Source of the DNA: Rikenellaceae bacterium
Lineage (GTDB): Bacteria; Bacteroidota; Bacteroidia; Bacteroidales; Rikenellaceae
Assembly: GCA_017415005.1 (NCBI GenBank)
Contig: JAFQJK010000122.1
Span: 1 to 43,927, forward strand
Length of the DNA stretch: 43,927 bases
Direction: 5' to 3'
Position 1 is the stretch's first letter, and each line of letters opens with the position of its first letter. This document shows, piece by piece, positions 25,782 to 34,439 of this stretch. Both the position numbers and the translations under genes were made by a program. The notes under the pieces are model-generated. The model was not told the origin of the DNA, ran no database searches, and worked only from the letters and a program-made list of their open reading frames with translations.

Positions 25782-26864
25782 TTAAATAAACTTCTCGCCT
25801 TTGTGGAACTTGGCGTCGTCGATAAACTTCTTGATATTCTGCTCGTTCTTCTTGGGGCAGATCATCAGCACGTTGTCGTTGTCGACCACGATATAGTCGT
25901 CGAGCCCCTCGATCACGGCCAGCTTGCCCTCGGGCAGCATCACGATACTGTCGCGCGTATCGTACGTCAGGCTCTCGCCCCGGATCACGTTGCCGTTGTC
26001 GTCCTTCTGCGAGTACTGGTAGAGCGAGCCCCAGGTGCCGATGTCGGACCAGCCGAACTCGCTGCAGCGCACGTAGACGTTGTCGGCCTTCTCCATCACG
26101 CCGAAGTCGATCGAGATGCTCTTGCACTCGGGGTAGACGCGCTCGATGCAGGCCTGCTCGCCGGGCGTGTTGTAGCACGCGCCGACCGCCTCGAACTGGC
26201 GGTACATCTCGGGCAGCATCGTCTTCATGGCGTTCAGGATGCCCGACGCTTTCCAGATGAAGATGCCCGAGTTCCAAAAGAACTCGCCGCTCTCGACAAA
26301 TGCCCTGGCCAGCTCGATATTGGGCTTCTCGGTGAAGGTCCTGACCTTGCTGATCGCGCCGCCGTCGCCCCCCTCGTGCTCGACCTGAATGTAGCCGTAG
26401 CCCGTGTCGGGACGCGTCGGGCGGATGCCGATGGTCATCAGCACGTTGTGCTCGCGGACAAAACCGACCGCCTCGTCGATCGCCTTCGCGAACTCGGCCT
26501 CATTGAGGATCAGGTGGTCCGAAGGGGTGACGATCATATCGGCATCGGGGTTGACGGCCATCAGGCGGAACGCCGCATAGGCGATGCAGGGCGCCGTATT
26601 GCGCCCCACCGGCTCGCACAGGATCTGGCTCCCGTCGATCTCGGGGATCTGCTCCATGACCAGGTCGCGGTATGCCCGGTTCGTGACGACCAGGAAGTTC
26701 CCGGTCGGGACGATCCCCGCAAAACGCTCGAAAGTGTGCCGGATAAACGATTTGCCGGTCCCCAGGATATCGAGGAACTGCTTGGGGCGCGAATTGCGGC
26801 TGATCGGCCAGAAACGGCTGCCGATCCCGCCGGCCATGATGATGCAATATTTGTTCTTATCCAC
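25782..26864 (-). CDS. manC: Mannose-1-phosphate guanylyltransferase
   Basis: 360 residues, making GDP-mannose from mannose-1-phosphate and GTP. The nucleotidyltransferase signature IIMAGGIGSRFWPISR (about 8-23) leads to RPKQFLDI; EPVGRNTAPCIAYAA, the TPSDHLIL metal site and FTEKPN follow in family order, then WNSGIFIWKA. It lacks the C-terminal isomerase domain of bifunctional enzymes. I prefer the GTG start at 26864 over the ATG at 26933: the predicted promoter box (26931-26938) overlaps that ATG, so a transcript could not contain it, and family members begin just before NKYCIIMAGG. The gene is upstream of the GT22 gene and divergent from pssA. Confidence 0.94.
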   Translation of the reverse strand: MDKNKYCIIMAGGIGSRFWPISRNSRPKQFLDILGTGKSFIRHTFERFAGIVPTGNFLVVTNRAYRDLVMEQIPEIDGSQILCEPVGRNTAPCIAYAAFRLMAVNPDADMIVTPSDHLILNEAEFAKAIDEAVGFVREHNVLMTIGIRPTRPDTGYGYIQVEHEGGDGGAISKVRTFTEKPNIELARAFVESGEFFWNSGIFIWKASGILNAMKTMLPEMYRQFEAVGACYNTPGEQACIERVYPECKSISIDFGVMEKADNVYVRCSEFGWSDIGTWGSLYQYSQKDDNGNVIRGESLTYDTRDSIVMLPEGKLAVIEGLDDYIVVDNDNVLMICPKKNEQNIKKFIDDAKFHKGEKFI

Positions 26865-26930
26865 AGCAGGACTGTTTTGGTGGTTCGTATGAATAAGCGC
26901 CCGCACGGGGGCCGGAACGATTAACGCCCA

Positions 26931-26938
26931 CAAAGATA
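26931..26938 (-). promoter_or_regulatory. manC promoter -7 box TATCTTTG
   Basis: Exact consensus on the - strand, 66 bp upstream of the GTG start. The pssA -7 box lies 62 bp away on the other strand, so the two promoters are back to back in an AT-rich patch. Confidence 0.6.
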
Positions 26939-27000
26939 CAAACTTTCGGCAAAAATTGCGAATGCGCGCCGCGCCCGGCGCATTATCGGATAATGTTTTG

Positions 27001-27008
27001 TATTTTTG
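27001..27008 (+). promoter_or_regulatory. pssA promoter -7 box TATTTTTG
   Basis: Exact consensus, 35 bp upstream of the pssA ATG. A TTTG just in front (26997-27000) is too close to be the -33 element. Confidence 0.6.
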
Positions 27009-27043
27009 CCCCGACCACCGGAACGCACATAAACCGCCAAGCT

Positions 27044-27739
27044 ATGAAAATACGCCTTTTCACGCTGCCCAATATTCTTACGCTCTGCAACCTGCTCTGC
27101 GGGGCCATCGCCGCGACGCTGGCCCTCACGCTGGGTGAGCTGCAGGCCGCCTTCTGGCTCATCGTCGCCGCTGCCGTGTTCGACTTTCTCGACGGCCTGG
27201 TGGCGCGCCTCACCCGTTGCTACTCGGAGATCGGCAAAGAGCTCGACTCGCTGGCCGATGTGATCAGCTTCGGCTTCGCGCCGTCGGCCATCCTGCTCTG
27301 TATCTTCCAGGCCGCGGGGGGGACCGAGTGGTGGGGCTACGCCGTGTTCGCTGTGGCCGCGTTCTCGGCGCTGCGGCTGGCCAAGTTCAATATCGACCCG
27401 AGCCAGAGCGACAGCTTCGTGGGGCTGCCCACGCCGGCCGCCGCGCTGTTCATCGCTGCGTCGGGTCACATCTTCGCCGGGGGCAGCTATGCCGTCCAGC
27501 CCGCCTCGGTGCTTATCATCGCCGGCTGCATCTGCTACTTCCTGGTCAGCCCGATCCGGATGTTCGCCCTCAAGTTCCATAGCTACGGACTGCGCGGCAA
27601 CGAGCTCCGCTACGGCTTCGCGCTGCTCTCGCTCGTGGCGCTCGCCGTCTGGCAGATCACGGCCGTCCCGTTCATCATCCTGGCCTACATCTGCGTCTCG
27701 GTGATCGCGGGCTTCCGTCCCGGGCAGGGCGCCCGGTAG
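27044..27739 (+). CDS. pssA: CDP-diacylglycerol--serine O-phosphatidyltransferase
   Basis: 231 residues with about seven membrane helices. The CDP-alcohol phosphotransferase motif D-x2-DG-x2-AR-x8-G-x3-D-x3-D is complete in DFLDGLVARL plus GKELDSLADV (about 46-75). The LFTLPNILTLCNLLCG start is typical of PssA of the bacterial membrane-bound type. It makes phosphatidylserine, precursor of phosphatidylethanolamine. The porin gene starts 79 bp downstream with its own promoter. The specificity (serine rather than inositol or glycerol-phosphate) rests on overall resemblance. Confidence 0.92.
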   Translation: MKIRLFTLPNILTLCNLLCGAIAATLALTLGELQAAFWLIVAAAVFDFLDGLVARLTRCYSEIGKELDSLADVISFGFAPSAILLCIFQAAGGTEWWGYAVFAVAAFSALRLAKFNIDPSQSDSFVGLPTPAAALFIAASGHIFAGGSYAVQPASVLIIAGCICYFLVSPIRMFALKFHSYGLRGNELRYGFALLSLVALAVWQITAVPFIILAYICVSVIAGFRPGQGAR

Positions 27740-27778
27740 CTTCGCGCCCCGGCAAAACGGTAATTGATATATTTTTAC

Positions 27779-27786
27779 TACCTTTG
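27779..27786 (+). promoter_or_regulatory. Porin gene promoter -7 box TACCTTTG
   Basis: Exact consensus, 32 bp upstream of the ATG at 27819. A clear -33 box is missing. The -7 box starts 39 bp after pssA, so the porin can be transcribed without pssA. Confidence 0.55.
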
Positions 27787-27818
27787 CCGCGAATATTCCA
27801 AAACCAGAAGGAGTGCCG

Positions 27819-29876
27819 ATGCCAAACCTGCTCAGGCGATACGCTGCGTTACTGCTGCCCGGACTGCTCGCCGCGGCTGTCTGCCAGGCGATGCCCGGAC
27901 GCGTGCATGCCGGGGCGGAGCAGATGCCGCCCGCGGGCCTCTACGGCGACGGGATGAACGGCATGCCGCTCGATACCGCGCGCAACCGCGGTGCGGGCGA
28001 CTCGACGAAGGTCCGCAAGCCGCTCGAGTCGTACTTCTTCAACGACTCGATCCGCGGCCTGTCCAACTTCTCGTGGAATGTGGACATGTCGCGCAACCGC
28101 ATCAATTTCGCGCCGATCGATACGTCGATGAACGGCTTCCAGGTCGACTATCCCTTCCTGCAGAACGACGTCGGGTCGGCCTATATCGGCACGCTGGGCG
28201 GCGCCGCCATCCCGCTCAACTACTTCCTGCGCCCCAATCCGCGCAACTTCACCTTCGCCAGCGCCTACGACTGTTACCTCTATACGCCCGAGCGCGTCCC
28301 CTTCTACAACGTCAAGGCGCCGTTCACGCAGGGCACCTACTTCATGTCGGGCCAGCGCAAGAAGGCCGAGGAGTACCTCGGCCTCATCCATGCCCAGAAC
28401 ATATCGCCATCGACCGGCTTCAACCTCAACTACAAGAGCCGCGGCACGCGGGGCATGTACACCTGGCAGGGCGCGCGCGACAAGAACCTCTCGCTCGCCT
28501 TCTCCCACACCGGCAAGAAATACAGCGCCCATGCCGGGTATATCTACAATGCGGCCATCCTCAAGGAGAACGGCGGCATTGCCAACGACCGCGACATCAC
28601 CGACACGATCTTCGACCTTCCCGAGAATATTCCGATCCGCCTGCAGGATGCGCGCAATACGATCAAGAACAATACGTTCTATTTCATCCAGTCGTACGGC
28701 GTCCCGCTGCGCAAGCTGAGCGACGAGGACTTCTCGATCGCCGACCGGTCGAGCATCTTCTTCGGCCACTCGTTCGAGTGGAGCAAGTTCACCCGGCTCT
28801 ACACCGACACGCGCTCGTCCAGCGGCGACTACTACGATCACTGGTACATCGACCCCGCCGCCTCGCGCGACTCGACCTACGAGGGGCTGCTGTCGAACAA
28901 GCTGTTCGTCCAGATCCAGCCCTGGGACCGCAACGCGGTGATCGGCACGATCGACGCCGGGATCGGCATGGACAACCACTGGTACTACCAGTTCAGGCCC
29001 GACGAGTACCTGAACGACAATACGAAGAAAACGAACCGCAACAGCTATTATGTGTACGGTTCGCTCGAAGGCAGTTTCCGTAGATACCTCAAATGGGGCG
29101 CCGACCTGCGCTACCATCCGATGGGGTACCGAAGCCAGGACATCGATTTTGGCGGGAATATTGCGGTCAGCGCCTTCATCCGACAACGACCGATCACGCT
29201 GTCCGGTTCCGTCAGGTACGCCTCGCGTACCCCGGGATACTGGACAGAGAATTACTTCTCAAACCACTATGCGTGGTTTAACTCTTTTGCGAAAGAGAAT
29301 GAGACCCGGATAGACCTTGCGCTCACCGTACCGGCCATCGGTACCGAGCTGGGTGCTTACCAGAGCGTAACCACAGGCAAGATCTATTACGACGCCAACT
29401 GCCGCCCGGCCCAACACGCGGGCAGCGTCAGCGTCTCGGGCCTGTATGCCAGAAAGGATTTCCGCTTCGGCGGATTTCACCTCAACCACCGGGTACTGCT
29501 CCAATGGAGTACGGCCCAGGAGGTAGTCCCCGTACCGCTGGCAAGCGCGTACCTGTCCTACTATTTCGAGTTCAACGTGGTGAAGAACGTGCTGCGCGTG
29601 CAGCTGGGCGTCGACGGACGGTATAATACCGAGTATTATGCCTTCGGCTACAACCCCGCCTTGGCGCAGTTCTACAACCAAGACGAGAAACAGCTGGGCA
29701 ATTACGTCATGCTGGACGCCTTCCTCGTTGCCAAATGGAAACGGATGCGTATCATGGTCAAGTTGCAACATGCCAACGAGAACCTGTTCGGCGAACGGAA
29801 CTACTTCACCGTCCTGCACTACCCGCTCAACATGCGGCAGTTGCGGTTCGGATTCTCCTGGAGCTTCTACGACTGA
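27819..29876 (+). CDS. Putative outer-membrane porin (Porin_10-type)
   Basis: 685 residues. Signal peptide to about residue 31 (hydrophobic LLPGLLAAAVC, then HA-GAEQ). The mature part is rich in aromatic residues in alternating patterns, as in beta-barrels, and ends with Phe-Ser-Trp-Ser-Phe-Tyr-Asp, close to the aromatic C-terminus of outer-membrane barrels. The order (N-terminal LESYFFNDSIRGLSNFSW, long barrel, LQHANENLFGERNYF near the end) fits the putative porin family common in Bacteroidetes. AAGGAG six bases before the ATG at 27819 supports this start over the GTG at 27813. The lytic transglycosylase gene follows after 37 bp, so the two are probably one envelope operon. Confidence 0.85.
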   Translation: MPNLLRRYAALLLPGLLAAAVCQAMPGRVHAGAEQMPPAGLYGDGMNGMPLDTARNRGAGDSTKVRKPLESYFFNDSIRGLSNFSWNVDMSRNRINFAPIDTSMNGFQVDYPFLQNDVGSAYIGTLGGAAIPLNYFLRPNPRNFTFASAYDCYLYTPERVPFYNVKAPFTQGTYFMSGQRKKAEEYLGLIHAQNISPSTGFNLNYKSRGTRGMYTWQGARDKNLSLAFSHTGKKYSAHAGYIYNAAILKENGGIANDRDITDTIFDLPENIPIRLQDARNTIKNNTFYFIQSYGVPLRKLSDEDFSIADRSSIFFGHSFEWSKFTRLYTDTRSSSGDYYDHWYIDPAASRDSTYEGLLSNKLFVQIQPWDRNAVIGTIDAGIGMDNHWYYQFRPDEYLNDNTKKTNRNSYYVYGSLEGSFRRYLKWGADLRYHPMGYRSQDIDFGGNIAVSAFIRQRPITLSGSVRYASRTPGYWTENYFSNHYAWFNSFAKENETRIDLALTVPAIGTELGAYQSVTTGKIYYDANCRPAQHAGSVSVSGLYARKDFRFGGFHLNHRVLLQWSTAQEVVPVPLASAYLSYYFEFNVVKNVLRVQLGVDGRYNTEYYAFGYNPALAQFYNQDEKQLGNYVMLDAFLVAKWKRMRIMVKLQHANENLFGERNYFTVLHYPLNMRQLRFGFSWSFYD

Positions 29877-29913
29877 CATCGGAGCGAGACAGGCTGCCCA
29901 CAGACAGCAATGT

Positions 29914-31290
29914 ATGTTCAAGCCGATCTTTTTTTATGTTCTTTTACTTGTTAGTTTCCTGAACTGCGCGCGCGAGCGCAGCGCGGACAACGCGTCGGAG
30001 CCGCTGCACGCGAAAGGCGAGCTGGTCGTGGCCATCGACACCGATATGCCCGGCTATTTCCGGCTGGGCGACGAGAGCTACGGCTACCAGTACGACCTGC
30101 TGCGCGCCTATGCGGACTATGCCGGCGTCGGACTGCGGATCGTGCCCTCGGGCAGCCCCGAGCAGAGTAAGCGGATGCTCGCGCGCCGCGAGGCCGACAT
30201 GATCGCGGCCCCGGCCAGCCACATCCCGCACGATGAGTCGTCGCTGTCGGTTCCGGTTTACAGCACGTCGTACGTGATGCTCACCGGCCGCAAGCGCGCG
30301 GCAGCCATCGACCGGGCCAGGCGCTTCGAGCTGGGCGATGCGATGTACGGCCGCAAGCTGATGATCGCGGCGGGCTTCAAGCTCACGCGCGACTACGACC
30401 GCCTGCTCGACTCGCTTCGCCACACGCAGATCTTCGTCTCGTCGGAGAGCAGCTTCGACCTGATCGAAGAGCTCAGCCGCGGCGAGTACGATTACCTGAT
30501 CTGCGAGAAAAGCGAGGCACAGCTCGGCTGTGCGCTGGTGCGCAATGTCCGGCAGATCTACGAGTTCGCCGACAAACTGCCTGTCAGCCTCGTGGTCAGT
30601 CCGTCGATCGCGGGATTGCAGTCCGACTTCACCGCATGGCTCGGCCAGTACCGCAACAGCCCGGACTACGCGCTGCTCAACGACCTCTATTTCGAAAAAG
30701 GGATCGTCGGACAGGTGATCGGGCAGAATGCCCGTACGCGGGTTCCCGGCGGCATCTCGGTCTACGACCCGCTCATCAAGCGGATCAGCGAGCAGGCCGG
30801 CTACGACTGGCGGATGATCTCGGCCATCGCTTACAGCGAGTCGCGCTTCAACCCGCTGATCGTCTCGCCCAAAGGAGCGCGCGGGCTGATGCAGATCATG
30901 CCCTCGGTGGCCCGGCAGTTCAACGTGCCCGAGGGCGATGTGATGCAGCCCGAGCAGAACATCCTGCTGGGTGTCAAGCTGCTCGGTCAGATCGAACGGA
31001 TGCTCAAGTTCTCGAAATCGACTCCCTATGCCGACCGGATGCGCATCGTGCTGGCCTGCTACAACGGCGGCATCGGCCATGTGACCGACGCGCGCCGGCT
31101 GGCCAGAAAGTACGGGGGCAACCCCGACTCGTGGGCCGACGTCTCGCTCTTCCTCACGCGCAAGACCGACCCGGCCTACAACACCGACGAGGAAGTGCGC
31201 CACGGGGCGTTCAATCCCGGCGAGACCCTCGCCTTCGTCGATCAGGTCATGGGGCGCTACAACAACTATTGCAGCCGGGTGCAGCGCTGA
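29914..31290 (+). CDS. MltF-like membrane-bound lytic transglycosylase
   Basis: 458 residues, lipoprotein-type N-terminus (FKPIFFYVLLLVSFLNC, Cys18). The first half is a solute-binding-protein (SBP_bac_3) domain: GELVVAIDTDMPGYF, YQYDLLRAYADYAGV, and a hinge near residue 200. The second half is a goose-lysozyme/SLT domain: MISAIAYSESRFNP with catalytic Glu309, then GARGLMQIMPSVA and LACYNGGIGH. This two-domain layout is that of MltF, which cleaves peptidoglycan glycan strands to 1,6-anhydro ends and is tuned by its binding domain. I start at the ATG at 29914; longer in-frame versions overlap the porin gene. Followed by a strong terminator. Confidence 0.93.
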   Translation: MFKPIFFYVLLLVSFLNCARERSADNASEPLHAKGELVVAIDTDMPGYFRLGDESYGYQYDLLRAYADYAGVGLRIVPSGSPEQSKRMLARREADMIAAPASHIPHDESSLSVPVYSTSYVMLTGRKRAAAIDRARRFELGDAMYGRKLMIAAGFKLTRDYDRLLDSLRHTQIFVSSESSFDLIEELSRGEYDYLICEKSEAQLGCALVRNVRQIYEFADKLPVSLVVSPSIAGLQSDFTAWLGQYRNSPDYALLNDLYFEKGIVGQVIGQNARTRVPGGISVYDPLIKRISEQAGYDWRMISAIAYSESRFNPLIVSPKGARGLMQIMPSVARQFNVPEGDVMQPEQNILLGVKLLGQIERMLKFSKSTPYADRMRIVLACYNGGIGHVTDARRLARKYGGNPDSWADVSLFLTRKTDPAYNTDEEVRHGAFNPGETLAFVDQVMGRYNNYCSRVQR

Positions 31291-31329
31291 CCCCGGAGGC
31301 ATCGGGCCCATAACTGACCGAACACCTTT

Positions 31330-31368
31330 GCGGCTTCCGGCGATTTTCGCCGGAAGCCGCCCTTTTAT
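31330..31368 (+). terminator. Terminator after the lytic transglycosylase
   Basis: A 14-bp perfect stem, GCGGCTTCCGGCGA (31330-31343) with TCGCCGGAAGCCGC (31347-31360), loop TTT, followed by CCTTTTAT. It starts 40 bp past the stop. Confidence 0.9.
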
Positions 31369-32197
31369 AGTGCCGGCTGATCTGCTTTAGTTTACGCGAC
31401 CAATCTTCAAAATTCCCATGAATACCATTCAGGTCCGTATGGTCGCTGCATCCCGCACGGCCGCAGGTGCATCCGGCGATTCCGCCGCACACCGCCACAT
31501 CCCCGGCAACCGGGAATCGCCATAACCATTTGAACCCGCCTTCCCGTGGAAGGCAACGGCTCATTGTGGCCACCCGTGCAGCACTCCTGCCGGCAACATG
31601 CGCCAAAGAGGACATCTCTGCGCTTCTTTCCGTACCATCCGGAGCGGAGACGTTCGCCGTCTGATATGCGACGAAGCCGCGGCGGTCCTTCCGGCACGGC
31701 ATTCCCCATTCCGTTCGACTCCGAAAAAATGCGGCGGCAAACAGGTTCAACTTTCGCTCGGGCGGTTGCCGCATGCTGACGCCCGACATGCTAACATTCA
31801 TCCTGCGGAGGCCACGACCGTTTTATCGGCATTATCCCTGATTTCTCAAATGCCTTTTACCTCGATACCTTCACAGGGCCCGGTCGGGAGCGGTCCCGGC
31901 CTCTGGAATGACCATTGCGATCGAAAGGGCGGAGTGCCTGCCCGGTTATGACGATTGTTCCGGAGGCGAAGAAAACCGGGGATTGTCGAATTACGGTTCT
32001 ATTCCTGGTTTTGGAGAAAAAGCCGGCTCGACAGATAACTCCGGCAACACGGCGGAGCCCACGGACCGTGTCCATGCAATGATTCGGGACAGGCCTGTGG
32101 CGATACGGCCGTCATAGGCCTTTCGCCTCCCGGGTAGTATGGAGGCGACAGTCTGTTTCTCCCCGGCGCTATATTTTCACGATCAATGGCCGTACGG

Positions 32198-32228
32198 TTT
32201 GGAATTTAGCGAATAATACATACCTTTG
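32198..32228 (+). promoter_or_regulatory. rpsP promoter
   Basis: Exact Bacteroidetes promoter: TTTG at 32198-32201, 19-nt spacer, TACCTTTG at 32221-32228. The rpsP ATG at 32280 gives a leader of about 45 nt. Confidence 0.9.
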
Positions 32229-32279
32229 CAGTCCGTTCCGCCTGCGCGCGAGCGGGAATAACTTTTAAAACATAACAAA

Positions 32280-32849
32280 ATGCCTGTAAAGATCAGATTA
32301 GCACGTCATGGCAAGAAGGCCTACGCCTTCTACCACATTGTCGTTGCAGACAACAGGGCGCCACGGGATGGTAAGTTTATCGAGAAGATCGGAACCTACA
32401 ATCCCAATACGAACCCTGCCACCATCGACCTCAACTTCGACAGCGCCCTCGCGTGGTTGCAGAAAGGCGCACAGCCGACCGACACCTGCCGGAACCTCCT
32501 TTCGGAAAAGGGCGTCATGATGAAAAAGCACCTGCTGGGCGGTGTGGCCAAAGGCGCTTTCTCGGCCGAGGAGGCCGAAAGCCGCTTCGAGAAGTGGATG
32601 AAGGAGAAGGCCGGCAAGGTCGAAGCTGCCGCCGCGAAGCTGTCGGGCGACAAGGCTGCCGCTCAGAAAGCGCGCCTGGCCGAGGAAGCCAAGGTGAAGG
32701 AAGCCCGTGCCGCCGCACTCGCTGAAAAGCGCGCTGCCGCTCAGGCCGCTGCCGCTGCCGAAGCTGCCGCTGAGACCCAGGTCGAGGCTGCCGAGGAAGA
32801 GGAGCACGCCGCCACCGACGAGCCGCTGGCCACCAACGAGGAGGCTTAG
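32280..32849 (+). CDS. rpsP: 30S ribosomal protein S16
   Basis: 189 residues. The S16 core (about 1-85) has [22 protein letters not shown], then [11 protein letters not shown] and the [14 protein letters not shown] helix. It continues with a Bacteroidetes-type extension of some 100 residues, almost only Ala, Glu, Lys and Arg, ending in an acidic tail; this part is likely helical or disordered. S16 binds 16S rRNA early in 30S assembly. rimM, a 30S maturation factor, starts 8 bp after the stop, and both share the strong promoter. Confidence 0.97.
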   Translation: MPVKIRLARHGKKAYAFYHIVVADNRAPRDGKFIEKIGTYNPNTNPATIDLNFDSALAWLQKGAQPTDTCRNLLSEKGVMMKKHLLGGVAKGAFSAEEAESRFEKWMKEKAGKVEAAAAKLSGDKAAAQKARLAEEAKVKEARAAALAEKRAAAQAAAAAEAAAETQVEAAEEEEHAATDEPLATNEEA

Positions 32850-32857
32850 TCCGAACC

Positions 32858-33391
32858 ATGCGCGACCGGGGGCTGACCAAGGTGGGCCGCGTGGCCAAGG
32901 TCTTCGGCAATGCCGGAGAGCTCTCGCTGGGCCTGCTCGACACGTTTCCCGATCCGATCCGACACGAGGAACCGCTGTTTGTCTATATCGACAAGCTGGC
33001 GGTTCCTCTTTTTCTGGAGCGCTTCGAGCGCCGGGGCCGCTCGGGAGCCACGGCGGTCTTTGCCGATATCGACAGCGAACTGCGGGCATCGGAGCTCGTG
33101 GGTCTCGACCTCTATGCCGCCACTCCGGCCGGGCTCGACGAAGACGGGGATGACGGCGACGAGCTCTACCTCGAAGACCTGGTCGGTTACACGGCCCTGC
33201 TGGGCGGCGGGCGCATGGCCGAGATCGCCGGGTTTATCGACAGCGAGCTCAATCCGCTGTTCCGCATGGATATGCAAGGGGTCGAGGTTTTCGTCCCGGC
33301 TGCCGACGACCTGCTGGTCGAAGTCGACGAGAAGCGCCGCACCGTCACATTCGCATTGCCTGACGGCTTATTGGAACTATATACTGAATAG
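32858..33391 (+). CDS. rimM: Ribosome maturation factor RimM
   Basis: 177 residues. RimM helps mature the head of the 30S subunit and binds S19. The N-terminal domain has KVGRVAKVFGNAGELSL, a relative of the usual GxxGxxGxxG(E/W)(V/L) start, and the C-terminal PRC-barrel has LYLEDLVGYTALLGGG, EVFVPAADDLLVEVD and a final DGLLELYTE, equivalent to the family's lpeGLld. Translationally linked to rpsP, 8 bp away, as in many bacteria. Confidence 0.93.
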   Translation: MRDRGLTKVGRVAKVFGNAGELSLGLLDTFPDPIRHEEPLFVYIDKLAVPLFLERFERRGRSGATAVFADIDSELRASELVGLDLYAATPAGLDEDGDDGDELYLEDLVGYTALLGGGRMAEIAGFIDSELNPLFRMDMQGVEVFVPAADDLLVEVDEKRRTVTFALPDGLLELYTE

Positions 33392-33546
33392 GCCCTTCCG
33401 CACTCTCTTTTCATCCCATTCCTTTCTTTTCCCTATCTGCGACCGGCGACCGGCCGGCCAGACCTTCGCTGTTTCCGGCCCGACGTCCCGGAGCGGGATC
33501 TTACAGCCTTGTGTGCCATGGATGGTCCTGTCCCTGCCCGGGCCGG

Positions 33547-33582
33547 CCCCTTTTGCATCCCGGCACAAAAGAAGCGGACGAT
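33547..33582. repeat. Hairpin repeat CTTTTG-CATCCCGGCA-CAAAAG
   Basis: CTTTTG (33550-33555) pairs with CAAAAG (33566-33571). It resembles the beginning of the units at 24018 and 34172, which look like decayed hairpins of the type CTTCTTTTG ... CAAAAGAAG. Confidence 0.45.
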
Positions 33583-33786
33583 CAAGGCCGATACGACCGG
33601 ACAGCGTATCGGCCTGTGTGTCGGGACCGACCGCACAACCTGTTCCGCCCCGGGATCGGTTATTGCTCCGTGCGGACGGTGGCATCGGATGACCGCTTCG
33701 CGCAAGGGACCGGCCGGGCAAAACAGGCGAGGGAAGAAGATGCTCATTTTTTTTCGGGGTGTGCCCTGCCGGCAGTGGATTGCAGT

Positions 33787-33830
33787 CATTGCCATAAAAA
33801 GTAGCCCCAAAGGTTTTCCGCTCATAAAAC
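33787..33830 (-). repeat. 44-bp inverted-copy repeat, left member
   Basis: Matches the reverse complement of 37305-37348 at 37 of 44 positions by hand alignment, with the uninterrupted blocks AGCCCCAAAGGT and CCGCTCATAAAAC. The two copies face each other across the transketolase gene. Confidence 0.75.
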
Positions 33831-34035
33831 CGACTACGACCGGGTCGGCCGTCCGGGCGATGGCGGGCCTTTCCTTTCAGGCTTTCGGTCGTTTTCGTTT
33901 TTTCGGCCTGACGGCGTCGAGCGGCAGCCGTCGCTCTCGCCGTCCATCCTCCCCGGCTTCCGGGCTCCGGTTTTGTCAGGTGGATGTAAAGCAATAAGAG
34001 TCGCTCTCGAAAGGAATATCGGCCTTACGGTTTGC

Positions 34036-34100
34036 GGGGTGACCCGTGCTGCGAAGTTGTCCGAGAGGCACCGCAAGCTGTTCGGGCGGCGCGGTTTTTT
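34036..34100 (+). repeat. Element shared with the right end of the window
   Basis: Begins GGGGTGACCCGTGCTGCG and shares GCGAAGTTGTCCG exactly, and most surrounding bases, with 43859-43927. Same orientation. Confidence 0.6.
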
Positions 34101-34157
34101 GCCGTTCAGGACGGCGAGCGCCGGTACGGTGCAAAACACGCGTCCTCATCGCTCGGT

Positions 34158-34370
34158 GTCGCCGTGGCGACCTTCTTTTGTATCAGGACAATGGAAGATG
34201 GCTGCCTTTGCGGCAAAGCAAAAGGAGAGAAGCATGGTCCCGTTGTCGTCATAGCGACCTTCTTTTTGTTGCGAGGCAAAGAAGCAGGGCTCCCTTGGTA
34301 TTGGGGCAAAAGGAGGGGAGCAGTTTGGCGAGTAAAGAGAAAACGGTCTGTCGTTTTTGTTGCGGAGGAG
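34158..34370. repeat. Tandem array of about 87-bp degenerate units
   Basis: Unit 1 (34158-34244) and unit 2 (34245-34331) align at an offset of 87 bp: both open GTCGNCNTNGCGACCTTCTTTT and later have GGCAAAGCAAAAGGAGAG or GGGGCAAAAGGAGGGGAG. A partial third unit follows at about 34345-34370 (CGTTTTTGTTGCGGAGG). The CTTCTTTTG ... part is shared with 24018. Confidence 0.65.
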
Positions 34371-34382
34371 TGGAGCGCGGTA

Positions 34383-34420
34383 AAATACGAAGGCCGGAAC
34401 CAGTGAGGGTTCCGGCCTTC
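34383..34420 (-). terminator. Transketolase terminator
   Basis: A 13-bp perfect stem, GAAGGCCGGAACC (34389-34401) with GGTTCCGGCCTTC (34408-34420), loop 6 nt, then GTATTTTA on the - strand. It begins 20 bp past the stop. Confidence 0.88.
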
Positions 34421-34439
34421 CGTATGCACTGTCCCGGGT

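Larger units (their letters stand above)
31291..32279. other. Nearly 1 kb spacer before rpsP
   Basis: Begins with the transglycosylase terminator and ends with the rpsP promoter. Between them (31370-32190) I see no supported gene: frames are short and lack family features. The stretch at about 31590-31640 (CGCTTCTTTCCGTACCATCCGG) vaguely resembles the extragenic repeat family. A GCCTCC ... GGAGGC inverted repeat lies near 32126-32147. Confidence 0.5.
33392..34439. other. Repeat-rich spacer between rimM and transketolase
   Basis: 1.05 kb with no gene I can support. It carries a hairpin repeat (33547-33582), one member of the mirrored 44-bp pair (33787-33830), an element related to the right end of the window (34036-34100), a tandem array (34158-34370) and the transketolase terminator. 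Apparent frames such as MSGKPLGLLFMAM (reverse strand, starting 33825) fall in the repeats. Confidence 0.55.
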
